Below, piece after piece: positions 1 to 5,540 of a stretch of 13,671 nucleotides of DNA. Where the stretch lies: assembly GCA_009921785.1 (NCBI GenBank), contig RFXE01000023.1, forward strand, positions 1-13,671. The letters run 5' to 3'. The translations under genes and the position numbers were made by a program. This stretch comes from Alphaproteobacteria bacterium. GTDB taxonomy: Bacteria > Pseudomonadota > Alphaproteobacteria > Rhizobiales > Beijerinckiaceae. Positions within the stretch are counted from its first letter, which is position 1. Every line of letters starts with the position of its first letter. The notes below the pieces were generated by a model. That model searched no databases, was not told where the DNA came from, and saw only the letters and a list, made by a program, of their open reading frames with translations.

Positions 1-1036
1 CAGAGCTGAGATAGAGAAGGAACGGCTCTATCGCATGCATATCAATCGCACTCGCGATAACGATCGACACAACACCTAAAATAATCCCGCGCGTTCTGAG
101 TGAGAAACCAGAAATGAGACGCTCGGAACTGACCGACCCCGAATGAAGATCACCATAGGCATTATCAAGCTCATCGAGAATAATCAGCGAGAGTGCGATC
201 AAGCCGAATTGCGCGAGCAATAAACCGGTGACAAGATCATCACTCGGTTGATTAAGAATAACGAGAACACCCAGCGCATAGCACCATATATTCGCAATCA
301 CATAACCGATAAATGTTCCACCGAATGAACCCTTCGCAGAGCGGCCATAACGGGCGTAATCGGCAACAAGCGGTAGCCATGAAATCGGCATAGCGATGAC
401 GAGATCAACGCCGGACCAGAAGCCCATCTCGCCCGTGCCCGTTGTCGCAAACAATGTGCTCCAGCCTTTAGCGCTTGAAGCGGACACGAAGACATAAGTA
501 AGCCAGAGTAGCGAGATAACAACGAGCGGCAAGCCGATGCGCGATAAGAATTGTCGCACGAGACTTGTCATCGACCCCAACATCAGCAGCAACAAAATGC
601 CGCCCCAAAGAATAGTGGCGATCAGAGCGGGCATCGTTCCTTCAAAGCCGAGCCATTGCTTGACCACAGCCACGGTACCATCGCGCATTATCGCGATTTC
701 AAAGGCCGTCCAGCCAAGGAGCTGAATGACATTCAGAATGATCGGCACTTTGCCGAAGGCGGAACCAAAGCCGAGCTCAATGATACCAGCGGAGGATTGT
801 CCCGTCTCTTGGCCGAGCTTGGCAGTCATCGCCAGAATAAAGGCGCCGAGAACGGATCCAACGAGAATTGCAAGCGCGGCGAGTCCGGGGCTCAAGCCCG
901 GCATGAGAAACGCGCCCACTTGCATAACAAGCAGGCCGACGCCGAGGCTGAACCACAGCGCCATTTGGTCACGAAAGCCGAAGACGCGCTCATGGGCGGG
1001 GATAGATATTGCAGAATTTTGGTCGGAAACTGCCAT
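1..1036 (-). CDS. cytX: Hydroxymethylpyrimidine permease CytX (NCS1 family), partial, 3' end cut by window edge
   Basis: This is an inner-membrane permease of the NCS1 (cytosine/purine) family, predicted to import hydroxymethylpyrimidine or a related thiamine precursor. I translated the minus strand from ATG 1034-1036. It reads MAVSDQNSAISIPAHERVFG and stays open for about 345 codons to the left edge, so the C-terminus is missing. Roughly eight to ten hydrophobic segments are visible. Family-like stretches include VGAFLMPGLSPG near residue 40 and SWLPLVADYARYG near residue 227. A Shine-Dalgarno AAAGGA lies 8 nt upstream of the ATG. The CytX assignment, rather than cytosine permease CodB, rests mainly on the TPP riboswitch directly upstream (about 1111-1202), because riboswitch-controlled NCS1 permeases are typically HMP transporters. 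Thiamine genes may lie beyond the left edge but cannot be seen. A different pyrimidine substrate remains possible. Confidence 0.85.
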   Translation of the reverse strand, partial: MAVSDQNSAISIPAHERVFGFRDQMALWFSLGVGLLVMQVGAFLMPGLSPGLAALAILVGSVLGAFILAMTAKLGQETGQSSAGIIELGFGSAFGKVPIILNVIQLLGWTAFEIAIMRDGTVAVVKQWLGFEGTMPALIATILWGGILLLLMLGSMTSLVRQFLSRIGLPLVVISLLWLTYVFVSASSAKGWSTLFATTGTGEMGFWSGVDLVIAMPISWLPLVADYARYGRSAKGSFGGTFIGYVIANIWCYALGVLVILNQPSDDLVTGLLLAQFGLIALSLIILDELDNAYGDLHSGSVSSERLISGFSLRTRGIILGVVSIVIASAIDMHAIEPFLLYLSS

Positions 1037-1084
1037 TTTGATCGTCCTTTTTGATCGCGATGGCAGGAAAGCTTGTCCGAAGCG

Positions 1085-1100
1085 ACCGGCAAGTGCCGGT
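1085..1100 (-). promoter_or_regulatory. Short palindromic hairpin between TPP aptamer and cytX
   Basis: ACCGGCAAGTGCCGGT is an inverted repeat with a 5-7 bp stem and a tiny loop. It lies 10 nt after the aptamer and about 50 nt before the cytX start in the minus-strand transcript. It may be part of the riboswitch expression platform. No U-run follows it, so it is not an intrinsic terminator. I could not find a convincing long pairing that hides the Shine-Dalgarno sequence; a 4-bp UCCU/AGGA match exists but is weak. Confidence 0.35.
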
Positions 1101-1110
1101 AATTCGTTGT

Positions 1111-1202
1111 GCTTCCCTGCGCGAGGATTACCTCATTCAGGTTCGGAGGGTTTGTTCTCAGCCGCTCCGACCGACCCGAAGGCCCTCGACGCAGCACCCC
1201 TA
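1111..1202 (-). promoter_or_regulatory. TPP riboswitch (THI element) controlling cytX
   Basis: Read on the minus strand, the element begins with GGGGTGC (1194-1200). It then has the conserved CTGAGA (1156-1161) and ACCC, then GAACCTGA (about 1137-1144), and closes with GCGCAGGGAAGC (1111-1122). The order and sequence of these blocks match the thiamine pyrophosphate aptamer, including the P1 pairing GGGGUGC with the closing GCAGGGA side. The stretch between GGTGC and CTGAGA holds a variable P3-type stem (GGGCCTTCGGGTC region). It sits 74 nt upstream of the cytX ATG, so high thiamine pyrophosphate should switch the permease off. Whether control is by translation or termination cannot be told from the sequence. 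No U-rich terminator is visible, which favours translation. Confidence 0.93.
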
Positions 1203-1236
1203 GCGAGAGCGGAAAGAGGCCCGGGAAACCCCGACT

Positions 1237-1265
1237 CCCTATCCGTGAAAATAATTTTCTGCCAA
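1237..1265 (-). promoter_or_regulatory. Candidate sigma70-type promoter for cytX
   Basis: On the minus strand TTGGCA (1260-1265) and ATAGGG (1237-1242) are separated by 17 nt, which would start transcription about 30 nt before the riboswitch. An alternative -35, TTGACA, lies at 1279-1284 but has only poor -10 matches (CAGAAA) at 17 nt. Position relative to the riboswitch supports a promoter here; the exact boxes are uncertain. Confidence 0.3.
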
Positions 1266-1415
1266 GAGAGCCCCCGCCTGTCAAGCGGTTCAGTTCCCGG
1301 ACCCACCCTGTCCGCCTCGGCTCCCGCTGATCTGTAAGCGCGAACGTCAATGGCAGAGTTGACGCGTAACGGAATACGCATCTTCGACTGTATGGAAGCG
1401 GTTTCTTCCTTGAGT

Positions 1416-1448
1416 TGTCATGGCCGGGCTTGTACCGGCCATCCACGA
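1416..1448 (+). repeat. REP-like palindromic element, copy A
   Basis: The element contains an 8-bp stem ATGGCCGG (1420-1427), a 7-nt loop and CCGGCCAT (1435-1442), with flanks GTC before and CCACGA after. Repeats of this design are scattered between genes in many Hyphomicrobiales genomes. It pairs with copy B (1480-1513), which lies in opposite orientation 31 nt away, giving a BIME-like pair. The stretch 1266-1415 holds only an inverted repeat CGTCAA-8 nt-TTGACG (1345-1364) of unknown role and no supportable gene. Confidence 0.8.
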
Positions 1449-1479
1449 TTTGAGATATAAGGCTGCGGTTCTAAAATCA

Positions 1480-1513
1480 GTCGTGGATGCCCGCCACAAG
1501 GGCGGGCATGACG
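1480..1513 (-). repeat. REP-like palindromic element, copy B (inverted)
   Basis: The stem is ATGCCCGC (1487-1494), a 7-nt loop and GCGGGCAT (1502-1509). On the minus strand its flanks GTC and CCACGA match copy A. Several stem bases differ from copy A, and each change is matched on the opposite arm, so the hairpin rather than the sequence is kept. The element ends about 21 nt before the start codon of the racemase-like gene. Its own ATG at 1487 opens a spurious N-terminal extension of that gene. Confidence 0.8.
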
Positions 1514-1534
1514 AAATCGTGGAGACAAGAAACC

Positions 1535-2647
1535 ATGCGCGGAATTAAAATTGAAGAAGCTGAATTGCGCATCGTGCGTTTGCCTCTGTTAAAGCCCTTC
1601 ACGATTTCAACCGGCACGATGCATGATAAAACATTTCCGCTGCTCATTCTGCGCGGCGAAGGATTGGAAGCCTATGCGGAAAGCGTGGTTGATCCTCTGC
1701 CTGATTATCTCGAGGAAACAATTGCGAGCGGCATGGTATTATTGCGCGAAGTCTATCTGCCACAGATTGTCGGGAAACGCTTTGAGCATCCGCACGCGTT
1801 AGAGCCCATTCTCTCGCCGTGGCGCGGCCATTATATGACGAAGGCTGTTGTAGAGATGGCGTTTTATGATCTCTTCGCGAAGAGTCTCAAGCTGCCTTTG
1901 CAAACCTATCTCGGTGGCTCCGGTGATCGCGTCAATGTCGGTGTGTCACTCGGCATTATGCCGCTTGAAGAGACGATTGCGAAAACACAGGAACATCTCG
2001 ACAAAGGTTATAAGCGCATCAAATTGAAAATCATGCCGGGCCATGATGTCAAAATCGTTGAAGCAATCCGTGCACGGTTTCCCGATTGCCCTTTGAGCGT
2101 CGATGTCAACAGCGCCTATACGCTTGGCGATATGAATGTGATGCGCGCGCTCGATTGTTTCCGGATGGATTATATCGAGCAGCCTCTGGCGCATGATGAT
2201 TTACATGATCATGCAACGCTCCAAAAAGAAATCATCACGCCGATTTGTCTTGATGAAAGCATTCGAACCGCAGCACATGCACGTAAAGCGATGACAACGG
2301 ACGCAACACGCGTAATCAATGTTAAAGTCGGGCGCGTTGGCGGTTATGGTGAAGCGATCCGCATTCATGATTTGGCTGAATCATTTTCCGTTCCGGTATG
2401 GTGTGGTGGCATGCTGGAATCAGGCATTGGCCGCGCGCATAACATTCACCTTTCAACATTGCGCAATTTCAAAAAGCCCGGTGATACGTCAAGCGCGAGC
2501 CGTTATTTTCCGCGCGACATCATTCATGAAAAACTCGAGACCGAGAAAGGCACAATGCCTGTGCCGCAAGGCTTAGGCATTGGCGTGAGTTTGGATTGGG
2601 ATTTTCTCGAAACGGTGACGCTTTCAAAAGAAGTGTTCAAAGCGTGA
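1535..2647 (+). CDS. Enolase-superfamily N-succinylamino acid racemase / o-succinylbenzoate synthase-like protein
   Basis: This is a cytosolic muconate-lactonizing subgroup enolase of 370 residues, close to the usual length of about 370. The N-terminal capping domain includes the substrate loop KPFTISTGTM (20-29). In the barrel I see the acid/base lysines K163 and K165 (KLK), metal ligands D190 (DVN), E215 (EQP) and D240 (DES), and the opposite catalytic lysine K264 (NVKVGRVGG). GGMLESGIGR lies at 291-300. The family either makes o-succinylbenzoate for menaquinone or racemises N-succinylamino acids. No menaquinone genes are nearby and R267 is present (see findings), so I favour racemase activity. 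I chose ATG 1535 because GGAGA (1521-1525) precedes it at a normal distance. The in-frame ATG at 1487 lies inside a REP-like repeat. It overlaps the downstream phosphatase gene by 4 nt. A dipeptide epimerase is a less likely alternative. Confidence 0.85.
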   Translation: MRGIKIEEAELRIVRLPLLKPFTISTGTMHDKTFPLLILRGEGLEAYAESVVDPLPDYLEETIASGMVLLREVYLPQIVGKRFEHPHALEPILSPWRGHYMTKAVVEMAFYDLFAKSLKLPLQTYLGGSGDRVNVGVSLGIMPLEETIAKTQEHLDKGYKRIKLKIMPGHDVKIVEAIRARFPDCPLSVDVNSAYTLGDMNVMRALDCFRMDYIEQPLAHDDLHDHATLQKEIITPICLDESIRTAAHARKAMTTDATRVINVKVGRVGGYGEAIRIHDLAESFSVPVWCGGMLESGIGRAHNIHLSTLRNFKKPGDTSSASRYFPRDIIHEKLETEKGTMPVPQGLGIGVSLDWDFLETVTLSKEVFKA

Positions 2648-3225
2648 TCATCACGGAAACCGCAAAACACTTTATCAAACGCGCGGCGCTCGTCATCGGC
2701 ATTCTCGTTGCCCTGCCCGCAAGCGGCGCAATCGGATGGGCTGCTTATTTGCGCTTAAGTGGCAATATCCACCAGATCGGAACACACGAAGTCTATCGTT
2801 CCGCGCAGCTCTCAACCGCGGCATTTGAAACCGTCATTGAAGAGCATGCAATCAAAACGGTAATCAATCTGCGCGGATCACAACAAAACGCGGCATGGTA
2901 TGATGCGGAGCGGGCGACGACGCAAAGGCGCGGCGTGACCTATATCGATTTGCCGCTCTCGGCGAATGAAGAGCCGGATGACACCAAACTCGATCTTTTG
3001 ATTACCACCATGCGCGATGCGCAAAAACCTTTGCTCATTCATTGCGAAGGCGGCGCGGATCGCTCAGGTCTTGCGTCCGCGCTTTATCGACGTTTTGTTG
3101 AAGGCGCCCCGTATGAAAAGGCCGCAGAGGAACTCTCGTTCCGCTACGGCCATTTTCCTTGGCTTACGAGTCGCACAGGCGCGATGGATCGCGCTTTCGC
3201 GCGCCGCGCCAATAATGCGCCGTGA
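2644..3225 (+). CDS. Membrane-anchored dual-specificity/tyrosine phosphatase-like protein
   Basis: The predicted 193-residue protein has a single N-terminal hydrophobic segment (about 13-37) that should anchor it in the inner membrane, with the catalytic domain probably periplasmic. The cysteine phosphatase P-loop HCEGGADRSG lies at 133-142 and gives C134 as nucleophile and R140 as phosphate-binding arginine (CX5R). EVYRSAQLS (49-57) and VINLRGS (73-79) are typical of the Siw14/DSP-like branch. A possible general acid is D112 or D113 (EEPDD). I chose GTG 2644 because it gives a GTGA overlap with the upstream stop codon, implying translational coupling. The in-frame ATG at 2596 would force a 52-nt overlap. 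The substrate is unknown: it could be phosphoprotein, inositol phosphate or lipid phosphate. Its TGA directly abuts the stop of convergent bioY. Confidence 0.8.
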   Translation: MIITETAKHFIKRAALVIGILVALPASGAIGWAAYLRLSGNIHQIGTHEVYRSAQLSTAAFETVIEEHAIKTVINLRGSQQNAAWYDAERATTQRRGVTYIDLPLSANEEPDDTKLDLLITTMRDAQKPLLIHCEGGADRSGLASALYRRFVEGAPYEKAAEELSFRYGHFPWLTSRTGAMDRAFARRANNAP

Positions 3226-3795
3226 TTATGCTGCGTCGTCCGAAGTGACGCGACGCTTTGCCAACTGAACCGATGCAATCGTCAGTGCAATCTTCAAAGC
3301 TTCTGCGGGCAGGAAGGGCAACACGCCAACCGCGAATGCCTTTTCAACGCCAATCAAGGTTGAGAGCCACGAAAAGCCCAAACCCAAAATCACGATATCA
3401 CCGAGCAGGATGATCAAAGAGGTTGTTGCAATATTGCGGTTGAAGCCGCGCGCGAAGGCGAAGGACACGAACAGCGCCGAGAGCAAGAAGCCTGCGAGGT
3501 AACCACCTGTTGGGCCCGCCATGAAAGCCAGACCCGCGCCCGTCGAGAACACCGGCAGACCGACCGCGCCTTCGATGAGATAGAGCGCAACAGTTGGCGC
3601 GGCGACACGAAGCCCCGCATGCGCGCCGAGCATCAAGACGACAAAGGTTTGCATGGTCATCGGCACGGGCCAGAACGGCACCTGCACTTTGGCCGAGATC
3701 GCCAGAAGCACCGATCCGAGCACAACCAAGACCGCATCGCGGGCGAGGCTCGGCCGCGCGGCAAAGGCGCGAAGGGGGGCGAAAGCAGTTTGCAT
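3226..3795 (-). CDS. bioY: Biotin transporter S component BioY
   Basis: This is an integral membrane biotin-binding protein (189 residues, usual family length) of the energy-coupling-factor transporter class. Features seen are VQVPFWPVPMTMQTFVVL (38-55), the glycine-rich GLPVFSTGAGLAFMAGPTGG (78-97), about six membrane spans, and the C-terminal PAEALKIALTIA helix. All are typical of BioY. ATG 3793-3795 is preceded by a strong Shine-Dalgarno GAGGAG at about 8 nt. No ATPase (bioM/ecfA) or EcfT (bioN) gene lies beside it, so it is a solitary BioY here. It either works alone or shares a module encoded elsewhere. It lies 115 nt downstream of selO on the same strand but probably has its own promoter. 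No BioR-type palindrome was recognised upstream. Its stop codon immediately follows that of the convergent phosphatase gene. Confidence 0.93.
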   Translation of the reverse strand: MQTAFAPLRAFAARPSLARDAVLVVLGSVLLAISAKVQVPFWPVPMTMQTFVVLMLGAHAGLRVAAPTVALYLIEGAVGLPVFSTGAGLAFMAGPTGGYLAGFLLSALFVSFAFARGFNRNIATTSLIILLGDIVILGLGFSWLSTLIGVEKAFAVGVLPFLPAEALKIALTIASVQLAKRRVTSDDAA

Positions 3796-3859
3796 CGGGT
3801 ATCACTCCTCAAATCGATCAGAAAACGGCAAGCCGAACCGGCTTTTGATTTCGGGGCCT

Positions 3860-3887
3860 ACCTTACACAGGCGCGCGACCTCATCAA
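3860..3887 (-). promoter_or_regulatory. Candidate promoter for bioY
   Basis: On the minus strand TTGATG (3882-3887) and TAAGGT (3860-3865) are spaced by 16 nt, 65 nt upstream of the bioY ATG. A small hairpin AAGCCG-3 nt-CGGCTT lies between them and the gene at 3830-3844. The match to consensus is moderate, and position in the selO-bioY gap is the main support. Confidence 0.3.
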
Positions 3888-3910
3888 GGGGATGACAGAA
3901 GCGGCCCCAA

Positions 3911-5392
3911 TTACGTCCCGCAAAAGGTGACACGCACACGCTCGTCCGGTGCAGCGGGGGCTTCATACGCCACATAAGCGGGATCATCCGCATAGGGATT
4001 TTGCAACGCGCGATTCAATCGATGAAAGGGTTCAAAATCATTCGTCATAATCGCCGCCTGGATCGCTTCCTCCACGCGATGATTGCGCGGAATGCGTTTG
4101 GGGTTAGACGATTTGATCCGCGCTACGAGATCGGATGACGAGACGTCTTCACGAAGAAGGCGCTCACGCCAGCGCGCAATCAACTGGTCCGCAATGTCAT
4201 CACCGCCTAAAAGAGAGCGCAAAGCGCCCTCGCCATCGGGCGCAACCGCCTCTGCAAAAGCGCGGAAGGTCAAAGTGAAATCAGATTGCTTCTGCTGCAT
4301 TCGCAATAAGAGCGAGGCGACAAGATCAGTATCATCCTCGTCTTTTTTCAAGAGACCTAATTTCATTCGCATCACGTCATCATAGGCTTTGTGGAAATGA
4401 TGGGCGAAGCCTGAGATTGCTTCCGATGCGAGTTTGACCGCACGTTCTTCATCCTCATCAATCAAAGGCAAAAGCGCTTCGGCAAGACGGGCGAGATTCC
4501 ATTGTGCAATCGCGGCTTGTCGTCCATAGGCATAACGCCCGAATTGATCGATGGAACTGAAGACGGTTGCAGGATCATAGGCTTCCATAAACGCGCAGGG
4601 GCCGTAATCAATCGTTTCACCAGATATGGTCATGTTATCAGTGTTCATTACCCCATGAACAAAACCAAGCCCCATCCAGCGTGCAATCAAGTGCGCTTGG
4701 CGTTCGATCACACCCCTTAAAAAAGCGAGAGCGGGATTGGAAGCGTCTTTCGCTTCGGGATCATGCCGATCAATCGCGAAAGACAAAAGTGCGCGCAATG
4801 AGTCTTGGTCCTCACGCGCCGCAAAAAATTGAAACGTGCCTACACGTAAATGACTTGCAGCCACACGCGTGAAGACCGCACCAGGCAGCGGCCCCTGCTC
4901 ACGCAGCACGCGTTCACCCGTTAATACAGCGGCAAGCGCGCGAGTCGTCGGCACGCCCAGCGCATACATCGCTTCGCTCACAATATATTCACGCAAGACG
5001 GGGCCAAGTGCGGCGCGCCCATCTCCACCACGCGAATAGGGTGTGCGGCCTGAGCCTTTGAACGCGATATCGCGCAGACGGCCGGACTGATCACGGATCT
5101 CGCCCAAAAGAATGGCACGGCCATCACCAAGCTGCGGCACGAAGCTTCCAAATTGATGGCCGGCATAGGCGACGGCAATCGGCAAAGCGCCTTCAGGAAT
5201 GTCATTTCCCGCAAAGAGACGCGCGAGCGCTTCGGACGGGAGGCCTTCAACCGAGAGACCCAATTCAGCGGCAAGTGATTCGTTGAACGCAATCAGACGC
5301 GGGGCGGCAACCGGGGTCGGCGGAAGCGCGGCAAAAAACCCCTCCGGCAGAGCGGCATAACGCGCTTCAATGCGTCCAATCGACAAGGACAT
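3911..5392 (-). CDS. selO: Protein adenylyltransferase SelO (YdiU/UPF0061 family)
   Basis: SelO is a pseudokinase-fold enzyme that transfers AMP from ATP to Ser/Thr/Tyr of target proteins, with a role in redox stress. This 493-residue copy looks intact. It has AYAGHQFGSFVPQLGDGRA (75-93), the lysine K112 in FKGSGRTPYSRGGDGRAALG (111-130), R176 (FTRVAASH), the catalytic HGVMNTDNM with D252 and N253, and the metal aspartate D262 in IDYGPCAF. The C-terminus is TFCGT, so Cys491 stands where eukaryotic SelO carries selenocysteine. I chose ATG 5390-5392 (MSLSIGRIEARY) because family homology begins there. The frame stays open to 5548, but that extension overlaps the divergent pgi start and has no family-like sequence. 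The Shine-Dalgarno sequence is weak (AGG close to the ATG, AAGGGG further away). Confidence 0.93.
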   Translation of the reverse strand: MSLSIGRIEARYAALPEGFFAALPPTPVAAPRLIAFNESLAAELGLSVEGLPSEALARLFAGNDIPEGALPIAVAYAGHQFGSFVPQLGDGRAILLGEIRDQSGRLRDIAFKGSGRTPYSRGGDGRAALGPVLREYIVSEAMYALGVPTTRALAAVLTGERVLREQGPLPGAVFTRVAASHLRVGTFQFFAAREDQDSLRALLSFAIDRHDPEAKDASNPALAFLRGVIERQAHLIARWMGLGFVHGVMNTDNMTISGETIDYGPCAFMEAYDPATVFSSIDQFGRYAYGRQAAIAQWNLARLAEALLPLIDEDEERAVKLASEAISGFAHHFHKAYDDVMRMKLGLLKKDEDDTDLVASLLLRMQQKQSDFTLTFRAFAEAVAPDGEGALRSLLGGDDIADQLIARWRERLLREDVSSSDLVARIKSSNPKRIPRNHRVEEAIQAAIMTNDFEPFHRLNRALQNPYADDPAYVAYEAPAAPDERVRVTFCGT

Positions 5393-5440
5393 CAGGCCTA
5401 AGCCCCTTCTACACCACCAACTTTTTGAAAGTGAGCCCCG

Positions 5441-5446
5441 ATTATA
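5441..5446 (-). promoter_or_regulatory. Candidate -10 box for selO
   Basis: The minus strand carries a perfect TATAAT here, 48 nt upstream of the selO ATG. No good -35 is seen at 16-18 nt; the nearest, TTGCGC (5467-5472), is 20 nt away. This stretch shares the 148-nt divergent gap with the pgi promoter. Confidence 0.35.
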
Positions 5447-5480
5447 CCGAAAGATCAAGGGGATCGCGCGCAACCCCGCT

Positions 5481-5508
5481 TTGCCCAAAGTGACAGGCGG
5501 TCTATGGT
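5481..5508 (+). promoter_or_regulatory. Candidate promoter for pgi
   Basis: TTGCCC (5481-5486) and TATGGT (5503-5508) are spaced by 16 nt, 32 nt before the chosen pgi ATG. A small hairpin CGCCT-7 nt-AGGCG (5512-5528) would lie at the very start of the transcript and just upstream of the start codon. The match to consensus is moderate. Confidence 0.35.
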
Positions 5509-5540
5509 CACCGCCTGATTTCAAGGCGAAAGACCCTGTG

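Noticed and set aside
551..1337. Plus-strand open frames at 551-1054 and 726-1337
   Set aside because: They are antisense to cytX and its riboswitch and have compositionally odd protein sequence with no recognisable domain.
892..1446. Minus-strand open frame of 184 codons across the riboswitch
   Set aside because: It covers the TPP aptamer, the promoter gap and REP copy A. Its first residues (MDGRYKPGHD) are repeat-encoded, typical of a spurious frame.
3830..3844. AAGCCG-AAC-CGGCTTTT as an intrinsic terminator on the plus strand
   Set aside because: The stem is only 6 bp with a short T-run, and no plus-strand gene ends near it; the nearest ends at 3225.
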